Position numbers and translations under genes: made by a program
NCBI GenBank assembly: GCA_016873995.1
Contig: VGVR01000010.1
Coordinates: 27,716 to 91,715 of the forward strand
DNA from: Gemmatimonadota bacterium
GTDB taxonomy: Bacteria; Gemmatimonadota; Gemmatimonadetes; Longimicrobiales; Gaopeijiaceae
Direction of reading: 5' to 3'
Length of the DNA stretch: 64,000 nucleotides
Notes under the pieces: generated by a model
Databases searched by the model: none
What the model was told of the DNA's origin: nothing
The model's input: the letters and a program-made list of their open reading frames with translations, nothing else
Shown: positions 57,146-64,000 of the stretch, in pieces
How the letters are laid out: every line of letters begins with the position of its first letter
Position numbering within the stretch: position 1 is the first letter of the stretch

Positions 57146-57741
57146 CGCGCGGTCCGTTCAGTCCGGGCACCATGATCCTCGGAGGAGGCGCGGTCCTCCT
57201 CATGGGCTTTCTCCTGGTCGGCTACCTGCTGCCCTCCGACTGGGAGGCCGAGGCGAGCGCGGGACTACCGGTCGCGCCCGAGATCGTGTTCGGGTTCTTG
57301 GATTCGCCCGAAGGCTGGCAACGCTGGACGCCCTGGCCCGAGTCGGGCGTGCAGCGCTCGGGTCCCGAGAGGGGCGCGGGCGCGAGCCTGTCCTGGGACG
57401 ACCCAGAGGTCGGGACCGGCTCGTTCACCATTGCCGCAGCCGCGGCGCCGACGCGAGTCGAGTACACGGTCGCGATCGACGAGGGCGCGATCCAGGCAGC
57501 AGGCTCCGTGGACGTCGCTGCCGACGGTGGCGGTTCGCGCGTCACGTGGCGGGAGCGGGGGGACCTCGGTTGGAATCCGCTCATGGGCTACTGGGCGCTC
57601 TCCATGGGACGCGCCCAGAGCGAGGAGATGGGCAAAGGGCTCGAGCGGCTGCGGACGCTCGCTGTGGAGGCTGCAACGGACGCAGGCCCCGCCGACTCGC
57701 TGGTGGCGGCCGGCGGCCCCCCCGTCGCGACTAGTCCCTAG
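57142..57741 (+). CDS. SRPBCC-family protein with N-terminal membrane helix
   Basis: 199 aa from GTG 57142, overlapping the tesA TGA. One hydrophobic helix (about 9-32, ILGGGAVLLMGFLLVGYLL) is followed by a START/polyketide-cyclase-like fold: LPVAPEIVFGFLDSPEGWQRWTPWPE and VTWRERGDLGWNPLMGYWALS. Binds a hydrophobic ligand by family analogy; the role is unknown. The 3' end overlaps that of the convergent rho gene by 11 bp. Confidence 0.85.
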   Translation: MTRGPFSPGTMILGGGAVLLMGFLLVGYLLPSDWEAEASAGLPVAPEIVFGFLDSPEGWQRWTPWPESGVQRSGPERGAGASLSWDDPEVGTGSFTIAAAAAPTRVEYTVAIDEGAIQAAGSVDVAADGGGSRVTWRERGDLGWNPLMGYWALSMGRAQSEEMGKGLERLRTLAVEAATDAGPADSLVAAGGPPVATSP

Positions 57742-59080
57742 CGCGGTTCCGCACCCAGTCGATCAACTCGCGATTCGTCTTCGTCTTCCGCATGGCGTTC
57801 AGCAGCTCGACCATCTGAGCCGGCGGGTCGCCACCGGCGAGCTGACGGCGCATCGCGCGCGATAGCCAGAGGCTGTCCTCGTCGAGCAGCAGCTCTTCCT
57901 TCCGGGTCGCCGAAGCCTGCAGGTCGATCGCAGGATAGATGCGCCGGTCGGCGAGCTCGCGGTTCAGGACCAGCTCGCTGTTACCGGTGCCCTTGAACTC
58001 CTCGAAGATCACCTGATCCATACGGGAGCCGGTGTCGACCAGCGCCGTGCCGATGATCGTGAGCGATCCACCGCCCTGGTTCGGTGCGATCTTGCGCGCG
58101 CTGCCGAGGAAGCGCTTCGGCTTCTCGAGCGCGTTGGTGTCGAGACCGCCCGACATCGTGCGGCCACCACCGCCTTCGAGCGTGTTGTAGGCGCGGGCCA
58201 GACGCGTGATCGAGTCGAGGATGATGACCACGTCCTCGCCTTGCTCCACCCGGCGGCGTGCGCGCTCGAGCGTCATCTCCGCGACCTGGGCATGCCGCTC
58301 GGGCGGCCGGTCGAACGTGGAGGCGATCACCTCGCCGAACCCGCACGACTCCATCTCGGTCACCTCTTCGGGCCGCTCGTCGATGAGCAGCATCATCAGG
58401 TGACACTCGGGATGGTTCTTGACGATGCCCTCGCCGACGGCCTGCAGCACCATTGTCTTACCCGCTTTGGCCGGCGCCACGATCATCGCACGCTGGCCTT
58501 TGCCGAACGGGCAGAACAAGTCGATCACCCGGTTGGTCATGTCCGGCTCGTTGCGGATCATGCGCCCACACTCGAGCACGAGCTGCTGGTCCGGGTGCAT
58601 CGCCGAGAGCCGCTGGAACTCGGGACGCCGCTTCATGTCTTCCGGCGGCCGGTCGTTCACGAGCGCGAGATACGCGAGCGGAGGGCTCTTCCCCTGCCTC
58701 GCCTGCGTGGCGACGATGCCCATGAGCTCGTCGCCCGAGCGGAGCCCGAAGCGCTGGATGATGCGCGACCCCACGTAGATGTCGTCGTTGCCCGGTGTGT
58801 AGCCGGACTCGCGGCGGCGGATGAACCCGGAGCCGCTGCCGAGGACCTCGAGGAGCCCGAGCGGGCGGGACATCGCCAGCAGCTCTGCCGGATCTTGCGG
58901 CAGATCCGCCATCAGCTCGGCTTCGTTTCTGATCTCCGGCTCTCTCTCGCGGCCGGGACCGCCGCCTCTGCGGCGACGGCGCCCACGGCGACGGGGGCGC
59001 TTTCCGCGCGGTCCGCGATTGTCCTGGCTATCGCCGGACGGCTGTGGTGCTTCTGTCGATTCCACGACGCTCCAACCCAT
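57731..59080 (-). CDS. rho: Transcription termination factor Rho
   Basis: Hexameric RNA helicase ending untranslated transcripts; 449 aa from ATG 59080 (MGWSVVESTEAPQ). An Arg-rich N-terminal stretch (KRPRRRGRRRRR) precedes the primary RNA-binding domain (LLEVLGSGSGFIRRRESGY). Walker A is APAKAGKTMVLQ; Walker B lies in VVIILDSITRLARAYN; the Q/R-loops follow. A longer upstream open frame to 59326 is not protein-like. The 3' end overlaps the SRPBCC gene. Confidence 0.95.
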   Translation of the reverse strand: MGWSVVESTEAPQPSGDSQDNRGPRGKRPRRRGRRRRRGGGPGREREPEIRNEAELMADLPQDPAELLAMSRPLGLLEVLGSGSGFIRRRESGYTPGNDDIYVGSRIIQRFGLRSGDELMGIVATQARQGKSPPLAYLALVNDRPPEDMKRRPEFQRLSAMHPDQQLVLECGRMIRNEPDMTNRVIDLFCPFGKGQRAMIVAPAKAGKTMVLQAVGEGIVKNHPECHLMMLLIDERPEEVTEMESCGFGEVIASTFDRPPERHAQVAEMTLERARRRVEQGEDVVIILDSITRLARAYNTLEGGGGRTMSGGLDTNALEKPKRFLGSARKIAPNQGGGSLTIIGTALVDTGSRMDQVIFEEFKGTGNSELVLNRELADRRIYPAIDLQASATRKEELLLDEDSLWLSRAMRRQLAGGDPPAQMVELLNAMRKTKTNRELIDWVRNRARD

Positions 59081-59484
59081 TGCGACGGGTACACGTCCAC
59101 CGTAGTCGCGGAGACCCTCGACCCGTCCGGTGAATGAAACCCGCGAACGAGAACGTTCACGGTTTCGGGCTCCGTCGGCGGGCCAAGAGGCCGCGCCGGT
59201 GCCGACGACGTGCATCGGCTTGGACGCTTGGAATGTTCCACGTTCCCGCGCGTCCAGCAAGGAGGTCGATTCGTGGGCGACCTGGCCCATCGGCCGAGTT
59301 CGGCGCCGGCGTGTCTCCTCGAACAACGCCGGTGTGTCCTAGGCGCCGGACAGGACTGCGGACCCCAGGAGCCGGTAACAGTCTTCGTAAGTCACACGCC
59401 CTACGATACTTGCGACGTCACCGTAGGCCTGGCACGCCCCCTGCTCTACACTTGAATTGCATCGCTATAGCCAAGGAGGACACC
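59081..59484. other. Divergent intergenic region between rho and the EPR-repeat gene
   Basis: About 400 bp with no convincing gene. It must contain the rho promoter and leader (minus strand) and the promoter for the secreted EPR-repeat protein (plus strand). AAGGAGG at 59474-59480, 5 bp before GTG 59485, is the only clear signal. Confidence 0.6.
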
Positions 59485-60885
59485 GTGCGTACAACGGCGC
59501 GAGTGACATGGACGATGACGGTCGCGGCGGCCCTGGCGGCCGCGCCGGCAGGCGCGCAGTCGAGCCTGTTCGTGGGGGTGGGGTTCGGGTTCGGGGGAGT
59601 CTACGAGACGGGTTCGCTCTTCATGGGCACGTCGTTCGGACTCGGGTACGAGCACGGCTCCGCGTACGGGATCTACTCGGACACGTACGACGGGTGGGGC
59701 TATGGGTATCGCGGCTCCCGCCACTACCACTACAGCAGCGGCAGCTGCTGGGACTCCTACTGGGATAGCTACTGGGATCCGTGGAGCGGGTGGTACGCCG
59801 ACTGCGTGGCCTATGGACCGTATCGGTACTCCTCGTGGCGGGCTCGCAGCTGGCGCTCGCGCTTCGGCGGCTGGTATGGCCCCAGCACCACGTTCGTGTA
59901 CTGGAGCGATCCGTACTCTCCGCCGTGGGGTCCCTATTGGTCGTACGACCCGTGGGCCTCGTACTGGGATGGCTATTGGGACGGCCGCCGCTGGGACGCA
60001 TGGACCCCGTACTACGGCGGTGGCGTGCGTACCGTGTATGCCGCGGGTGGCCGTCGTGGTGTGGCTGTGGTGCGGCCTTCGCCTCTCGGCCGGTACGGGC
60101 CGGAGTACAAGGAGGACGCGCGCGGCTCGAGCGTGCGGACGGCGACGCGTCGGCCGGCCGCGGCAGCGGTCGCCGCCCCGGCGCCTGCCGTTCGGAGCCC
60201 CGAGCCCGCTGCCTCCAGCCGCCCGTCGTCGCGGCCTGCGGTGAACCGGATGCCTCCGTCGGCCACGCCTACCCGTGCCGCCGCCCCAGAGACTCGGCCA
60301 TCGGATCGGGTCCGCTCGGGGGGCGGCGCGGTGGCGGCGCCGGATCGTGGAAGCGCGCGGGCACCCGGCGCATCGGTTAGGGAGCCGTCGACACGCGCGC
60401 CTGCAGCTGAACGGCCCTCGGAGCGCCTCGGGCCTCGCGAGCCGGCCGCGCGTCCGTCGCCTCAGGTGCGGGAGCCGACCACTCGTGCGGGAGCGTCTCC
60501 GACGCCGCGCTCGCGTGCGCCGGAGGCCGCGCCGCGGGCCGAACCACGGGCCGAACCTCGCGCGGAGCCGAGGGCCGCGCCCCGGGCAGAGCCCCGTTCA
60601 GAGCCGAGGGCAACGCCGCGTTCGGAGCCCCGCATAGCCCCGCGTGCAGAGCCTCGTTCTGAGCCCAGAGCAGCGCCACGGGCTGAGCCCCGCTCGGAGC
60701 CCAGAGCAGCACCACAGGCTGAGCCCCGTTCCGAGCCCCGAGCGGCCCCCCGGCCGGAGCCTCGCTCCGAGCCAAGGGCGGCGCCACGGGCTGAGCCGCG
60801 TTCGGAGCCCCGAGCGGAGCCGAGGTCGGCTCCTCGGGCCGACGCACCCAGGTCTGGGGGCGGCACCGAGCGGCGGCCGCGGTAG
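59485..60885 (+). CDS. Secreted Trp/Tyr-rich protein with EPR tetrapeptide repeat tail
   Basis: 466 aa from GTG 59485, with AAGGAGG 5 bp upstream. A signal peptide (about 1-25, ending AGAQ) is followed by a Gly-rich segment and a domain dense in Trp, Tyr and Asp (WDSYWDSYWDPWSGWYADC), then an Ala/Pro/Arg linker. Residues 349-452 (60529-60840) are 25 tetrapeptides of the form xxPR, in a higher-order 12-residue period AEPRSEPRAAPR. The tail is disordered and charge-alternating. The family is not recognised by me; a cell-surface or envelope-binding role is a guess. A terminator hairpin follows. Confidence 0.85.
   Translation: MRTTARVTWTMTVAAALAAAPAGAQSSLFVGVGFGFGGVYETGSLFMGTSFGLGYEHGSAYGIYSDTYDGWGYGYRGSRHYHYSSGSCWDSYWDSYWDPWSGWYADCVAYGPYRYSSWRARSWRSRFGGWYGPSTTFVYWSDPYSPPWGPYWSYDPWASYWDGYWDGRRWDAWTPYYGGGVRTVYAAGGRRGVAVVRPSPLGRYGPEYKEDARGSSVRTATRRPAAAAVAAPAPAVRSPEPAASSRPSSRPAVNRMPPSATPTRAAAPETRPSDRVRSGGGAVAAPDRGSARAPGASVREPSTRAPAAERPSERLGPREPAARPSPQVREPTTRAGASPTPRSRAPEAAPRAEPRAEPRAEPRAAPRAEPRSEPRATPRSEPRIAPRAEPRSEPRAAPRAEPRSEPRAAPQAEPRSEPRAAPRPEPRSEPRAAPRAEPRSEPRAEPRSAPRADAPRSGGGTERRPR
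60529..60840 (+). repeat. 12/36-nt coding tandem repeat (EPR array)
   Basis: Twenty-five 12-nt units encoding (A/S)(E/A/T)PR, arranged as imperfect 36-nt blocks. Synonymous differences between units (CGT/CGG, GAG/GAA, CCC/CCT/CCA/CCG) show it is not a recent expansion. It also opens misleading frames on the other strand. Confidence 0.85.
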
Positions 60886-60906
60886 CGGTATCTGGCTGGA
60901 GAAGGT

Positions 60907-60948
60907 GAGCGGGCTTTCGCCTACAGGCGAGGGCCCGCTTCCTCTTTC
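60907..60948 (+). terminator. Rho-independent-type terminator
   Basis: AGCGGGC...TTTCGCC pairs with GGCGA...GGGCCCGCT around a TACA loop, followed by TCCTCTTTC. It starts about 22 bp after the EPR-repeat gene's stop. Confidence 0.6.
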
Positions 60949-61082
60949 GAGAAGGAGACCCTGGACGCTGGCCAGAGGGGCGGAACATCTTTTCAGGTAC
61001 ACCTTCTTCGAGCGGCGACAGCTTCGCCAGAGGCCTTAGGCAGCATGCTGGGACGAACCCACCAACGGCGCGGCACGGATGA

Positions 61083-61481
61083 TCGACGGCAGAGTGCAGA
61101 GCGTCGCCTCACCCCTCGCCGAAATGCTCCTCGGCGTCGCGCGGCCCCCAGCTCTCCTGGGTCGGACCGCCGGTCGAAAGATCGTCGGCAAGAGGCGTCC
61201 CGCTCCGGGCGATCCTGTCGGCCCAGGGACTTCTGGCCACCGAGGATGCATACGGGATCATCCGCGTAGAATCGATGTCGCGCGCCGATGCCGATGAAGC
61301 CGTCGCGCCGCTGGTCACCCGTACGTACCGCCTCTCGCACTCCCGGGCCTCGGACCTACAGGGTGCGGTCGACGCGCTCCTTTCGCCGCGCGGACGGATC
61401 GCAGTCATGGAATCGACCAACTCGTTGGTCGTCACCGACATCGCAAGGGTGCACCGCGCCGTTGCATCCCTCCTACGGTGA
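61083..61481 (+). pseudogene. Truncated secretin-type N-domain (STN/NolW-like) ORF
   Basis: The open frame 61083-61481 lacks a normal start but its last ~110 residues read as two secretin-like modules: LRAILSAQGLLATEDAYGIIRVE, resembling the secretin/TonB short N-terminal domain, then TRTYRLSHSRASDLQGAVDAL and GRIAVMESTNSLVVTDI, resembling NolW repeats. ATG 61275 is the only internal Met start. No secretin pore domain follows. It looks like a truncated or decaying PilQ/GspD-family gene, or a small STN protein with a lost 5' part. The flanking stretches 60950-61082 and 61482-61609 show nothing else. Confidence 0.55.
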
Positions 61482-61609
61482 CGGAGATACTGGAACCGGG
61501 GATCCGTCGGCCTGCTTCGGGGTTGATTCCGCGGATGGCAGTTCCTAGAACGTTCCACGCGGCCGTTGGCCGCCAGTCAACGGGCATCCCCCAGACCGGA
61601 GAGTCGGAG

Positions 61610-62032
61610 ATGAGCCTCGCACGAATTCACTTCCAGCGCCTCGCACTTTGCGCAGCTCTCATCGCTGCGACCGTCTCCCCCGTCGCCGCGCAGTCACAGC
61701 TCGATACCGCGCAAGCGAGGGCTTTCCTCGGGAACTGGATGCTCCCCCTCGTGACGGACATGGGGAACATGAACCTGCAGTTGAACATCGTCGACCAAGG
61801 CGGAAAGGTCGCGGCAACGTTCGGAGATCCGACCCAAGGAGTCATGGCGAACGTCACGGACATCACGCGTCAGGGTGAGCAGCTGCTCATGAACCTCATG
61901 GTGGACGCACAGGGGCAGTCGATCGACGTGGCGCTTCAGATCACGCAGGATGGAGACGGACTCAGCGTGGACGTCGCCGCGATGGGTGGCGCCTTCACGG
62001 CCAACGCACGGGCGACTCGCTCGGCAAGTTGA
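61610..62032 (+). CDS. Small secreted protein
   Basis: 140 aa with a clear signal peptide (MSLARIHFQRLALCAALIAA, then VSPVAAQ) and a compact beta-rich mature part with an alternating hydrophobic/polar pattern (LQLNIVDQGGKVAATFGDP, LLMNLMVDAQGQSIDVALQ). GGAG lies just before the ATG. I do not recognise the family; it resembles short lipocalin- or TLP-like secreted domains only in pattern. A terminator follows. Confidence 0.75.
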   Translation: MSLARIHFQRLALCAALIAATVSPVAAQSQLDTAQARAFLGNWMLPLVTDMGNMNLQLNIVDQGGKVAATFGDPTQGVMANVTDITRQGEQLLMNLMVDAQGQSIDVALQITQDGDGLSVDVAAMGGAFTANARATRSAS

Positions 62033-62064
62033 GCCGATCGCTCGCCACACGGTAGCAAGATATT

Positions 62065-62103
62065 AGCGCCGGGCGTCCTCCGTGGGCGCTCGGCGCTTTG
62101 TTC
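62065..62103 (+). terminator. Rho-independent-type terminator
   Basis: AGCGCCGGGCG pairs with CGCTCGGCGCT (11 bp, with one G-U pair) around an 11-base loop and is followed by TTTGTTC. It ends the small secreted protein's transcript. Confidence 0.6.
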
Positions 62104-62131
62104 GTGATCGGGTCAATTCAGGAAAGCGCGG

Positions 62132-62674
62132 ATGAACAGCCTTCGGGGCCAGCTCCTCATCTCGGCGGGTGGCCTCTTCGACCCCAATTTCCGGCACACT
62201 GTCGTGCTCATCGGCGAGCACAATGCGGATGGGGCTCTCGGTGTCATCTTAAATCGGGCGCTCGACGTGACCGTAGCCAACGTCTTTCCGGCGCTGAGTC
62301 AGCTCGTTTCTCCCGATCAGCGCCTCTTCCGCGGGGGACCCGTCCAGCCCAATAGCGCCGTTCTCCTGGCCAAGTTCACCCACCCGGAGGCCGCGGACGT
62401 CCTCGCCTTCGGGTCCGTCGGGTTCCTCAGCGGAGAAGTGCCCGGCGACGTCGGCAAGACGATCTCTCGCGCTCGCGTGTACGCGGGATGCTCGGGATGG
62501 GGCCCCGGCCAGCTCGAGGCCGAGATGGAGTCGGACAGTTGGATCCTCGAGACAGCGCGTGAGGGCGACGTGTTCACCGACGCCCCGGACCTCCTCTGGA
62601 GCCGCGTGCTCCAGCGGAAGGGGCCCGAGTACAAGAAGCTCTCGCGGATGCCGTTCGACCCGTCGATGAACTGA
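62132..62674 (+). CDS. YqgE/AlgH family protein
   Basis: 180-aa cytoplasmic protein of the YqgE/AlgH family (UPF0301), role unknown. The N terminus LRGQLLISAGGLFDPNFRHTVVLIGEHN and ADGALGVILNR are diagnostic; FRGGPVQPNSAVLL and VYAGCSGWGPGQLEAEM are the other conserved blocks. Stands alone after a terminator. Confidence 0.94.
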   Translation: MNSLRGQLLISAGGLFDPNFRHTVVLIGEHNADGALGVILNRALDVTVANVFPALSQLVSPDQRLFRGGPVQPNSAVLLAKFTHPEAADVLAFGSVGFLSGEVPGDVGKTISRARVYAGCSGWGPGQLEAEMESDSWILETAREGDVFTDAPDLLWSRVLQRKGPEYKKLSRMPFDPSMN

Positions 62675-62738
62675 GGGTGGAAGAGTCCGATCTTGCGGGG
62701 AGGAAGCAGACCCTCGGGGGGTTGTCCCAGGGCACTTT

Positions 62739-62837
62739 GGGAATCGTTCGAAGTTCGAATGACTTCGTCGTAGGCACATCCCCTTCGCGCGGGCACTTCG
62801 GCTCCCCGACACCTCGTTCGAGATTCGAACGATTCCC
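62739..62837. repeat. Dispersed TTCGAA inverted-repeat element, copy C
   Basis: Perfect 14-bp terminal inverted repeats: GGGAATCGTTCGAA (62739-62752) and TTCGAACGATTCCC (62824-62837), separated by 71 bp; the arms extend imperfectly inward. It sits in the 297-bp gap after yqgE and before tRNA-Cys. Beyond it, GCCTCGGCTCGAACCTGCG matches sequence downstream of copy A, so the element's right boundary may be near 62930. Confidence 0.85.
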
Positions 62838-62971
62838 GAACCGGGCCTCGCGGGGATGACGTCGTCTCGGCGGTACGCGGAAGGGTTCCACGTGAGCACT
62901 CGTGCGCCTCGGCTCGAACCTGCGGTTCGAACCCGGACGGCGGGGTCGGGAAGGCTAAAGGTCTACTAGAG

Positions 62972-63042
62972 AGGCGCCGCCCGGATTCGAACCGGGGATA
63001 GAGGATTTGCAGTCCTCTGCCTTACCACTTGGCCACGGCGCC
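62972..63042 (-). tRNA. tRNA-Cys(GCA)
   Basis: 71-nt cloverleaf on the minus strand: acceptor GGCGCCG/CGGCGCC with discriminator U, anticodon stem AGAGGA/TCCTCT enclosing CTGCAAA (anticodon GCA), and the T-arm with GGTTCGAATCC. No encoded CCA. U73 agrees with tRNA-Cys identity. Confidence 0.95.
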
Positions 63043-63289
63043 GAAGCCCCAGTCACGGGCCCGAAAACGTAACGTTCCGGCCTCGGGTTACAACACTCTT
63101 GCGTCTCCGGAGCCCAACGAGACATATGGCGCCGACTTCACTTCGGACCGCGCCGTTCATCCGTTAGACTCTGCCATCTTGGACGAGCGAATCAGCGAGT
63201 CGCCGGGCCGGAGAACCTGCCCGTTTGGTTTGGTCGTGAGGTGTGGTGACGTGCGGTGGGGAAGGCTTCTCTCACAACAGGGTGGATTC

Positions 63290-63834
63290 ATGAAGCGGTT
63301 GCTGAACAGCATCACGTTGCGGTTGTCGCCGCTACCGCGCCCGGGGTGGTGAGCGCGCAGAACGTCATCGTGCTAGGCGCCGGTGCGACGATTCCGGCGG
63401 GTGACTACGCGAATTACGCGAAGTTGGGGTTCCTGGCCCACGGGGGCGCGGATTTCGGTGTTGCTCCGAACGTCTCCGTTGGGGCGCACGGGTTCTTCGG
63501 CAGCAACAGTCACGACACGGACGGTGACAAGACGAACCTGCACGGCGGTGTCGCCACGGTTGGCTACATGATCGCGACGTCAGGCTCGATCATGCCCCAG
63601 ATCTGGGGCGGCGCGGGCTATCTCGTGCACTCGTACAAGTCAGAGAGCTTCCCTGCCTTCGAGGGATCCGCGAGTAGTCTCGCGGCCCTGATTGGGGCTG
63701 GCCTCGGGTTCCCGCTGGGTAGCGTGACTGGTATGGTGAACGGGTACATGCTCATGGGCTTTGGCGACAATGACGAGACCCGCTACTTCGCCATCGACTT
63801 TGGGGTGGGCATCCCGTTCGGCGGGGCGATGTAG
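63290..63834 (+). CDS. Outer-membrane beta-barrel protein, frameshift in signal peptide
   Basis: The frame ending at 63834 has a signal-peptide end (AVVAATAPGVVSAQ) and a mature barrel-like domain of about 155 residues with alternating beta strands: VIVLGAGATIPAGDYANYAK, VSVGAHGFFG, MPQIWGGAGYLVHSY and a final aromatic-edged strand YFAIDFGVGIPF. It lacks its own good start. The ATG at 63290 (MKRLLNSIT, preceded by GGGTGG) is in another frame; adding one base near 63316 joins them into a perfect signal peptide. A technical or real one-base loss is likely. A small OmpW/OmpA-like porin or opacity-type barrel is the best description. Confidence 0.7.
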
Positions 63835-63865
63835 CCGGCTAAGCTCGTCTAGCATCGGCACGAAG

Positions 63866-63910
63866 AAGGGGGGCGGCCGTGGTCCGGGCCGCCCCCCTTC
63901 TTTCTTTCTT
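63866..63910 (+). terminator. Rho-independent terminator
   Basis: AAGGGGGGCGGCC pairs with GGCCGCCCCCCTT around an 8-base loop, followed by CTTTCTTTCTT. The strongest intrinsic terminator seen in the window; it ends the barrel-protein transcript before the convergent tRNA-Gly. Confidence 0.85.
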
Positions 63911-63920
63911 GCATTTCCAG

Positions 63921-63993
63921 AGCGGGAAACCGGACTCGAACCGGCGACCCCAACCTTGGCAAGGTTGTGCTCTACCAACTGAGCTAGTCCCGC
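63921..63993 (-). tRNA. tRNA-Gly(GCC)
   Basis: 73-nt cloverleaf on the minus strand: acceptor GCGGGA.../...TCCCGC with discriminator U, D-arm AGCTCAGTTGGTAGAGC, anticodon loop TTGCCAA (GCC) on an AACC/GGTT stem, and T-arm GGTTCGAGTCC. No encoded CCA. Confidence 0.95.
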
Positions 63994-64000
63994 AACGTGT

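Noticed and set aside
60462..60866. Minus-strand open frame with Gly/Ser/Arg repeats opposite the EPR array
   Set aside because: A mirror image of the coding tandem repeat, not an independent gene.
62980..62992. TTCGAA motif near 62985 as a fourth repeat arm
   Set aside because: It is the T-loop of tRNA-Cys.

Overview
The window is very GC-rich (well over 60% by eye) and gene-dense, with short gaps, many 1-8 bp start/stop overlaps (GTGA, TGATG), frequent GTG starts and AAGGAGG-type ribosome binding sites. Diderm markers (lipoproteins, an outer-membrane barrel protein, a secretin fragment, YqgE), a complete nuoA-N operon, a yceD-rpmF-plsX-fab block and a high load of secreted proteins ending their signals in 'AQ' fit a Gemmatimonadota-like bacterium. 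That assignment is an inference from gene style and content; no 16S gene is present. Most of the window is conserved chromosomal core, and I see no prophage, insertion sequence or CRISPR array.

Layout. 0.2-6.3 kb: zinc-ribbon proteins, an APC permease, a TrpG/PabA amidotransferase and an interrupted MauG/cytochrome c peroxidase-type lipoprotein. 6.6-10.2 kb: nadE, divergent from an S41 protease. 10.2-18.3 kb (minus): yceD-rpmF-plsX-fabH-fabD-fabG-acpP-fabF-ispF, then dedA and xerD; this links membrane phospholipid and fatty-acid synthesis with isoprenoid synthesis. 18.4-21.3 kb (minus): sucC-sucD-CBS protein-ndk, where substrate-level phosphorylation sits beside nucleotide phosphate exchange. 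21.3-24.7 kb is accessory: a PIN-toxin remnant, a G-run tract, a lipoprotein, a secreted creatininase-family protein and a HicA/HicB-like pair with a second partial hicB. 24.8-43.6 kb (minus): the complete complex I operon nuoA-N followed by a phosphohexomutase and a UPF0182 membrane protein. 43.9-49.4 kb: small membrane proteins, a double-VOC protein with a histone-H1-like tail in a shifted frame, dcd, an M20 peptidase, an NHL-repeat protein and a CopC-like protein. 49.5-57.7 kb: an MFS transporter, proline dehydrogenase, an aminotransferase, and the ybbP-ybbA/tesA divergent unit followed by an SRPBCC protein. 57.7-64 kb: rho, a secreted EPR-repeat protein, a secretin N-domain fragment, a small secreted protein, yqgE, tRNA-Cys(GCA), a barrel protein and tRNA-Gly(GCC).

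Two things stand out. First, a dispersed intergenic inverted-repeat element with arms like GGGAATCGTTCGAA/TTCGAACGATTCCC occurs three times (6.4, 50.7 and 62.7 kb), each time just 3' of a gene. Second, five otherwise well-formed genes carry one point or indel disruption each: a TGA exactly at a zinc-ribbon Cys, a TAG in the peroxidase gene, a G8-tract frameshift at the nuoM 3' end, a C5/G5-tract frameshift in the VOC gene and a one-base loss in the barrel protein's signal peptide. Sequencing or assembly error is the simplest explanation for the set, but several are worth resolving individually.
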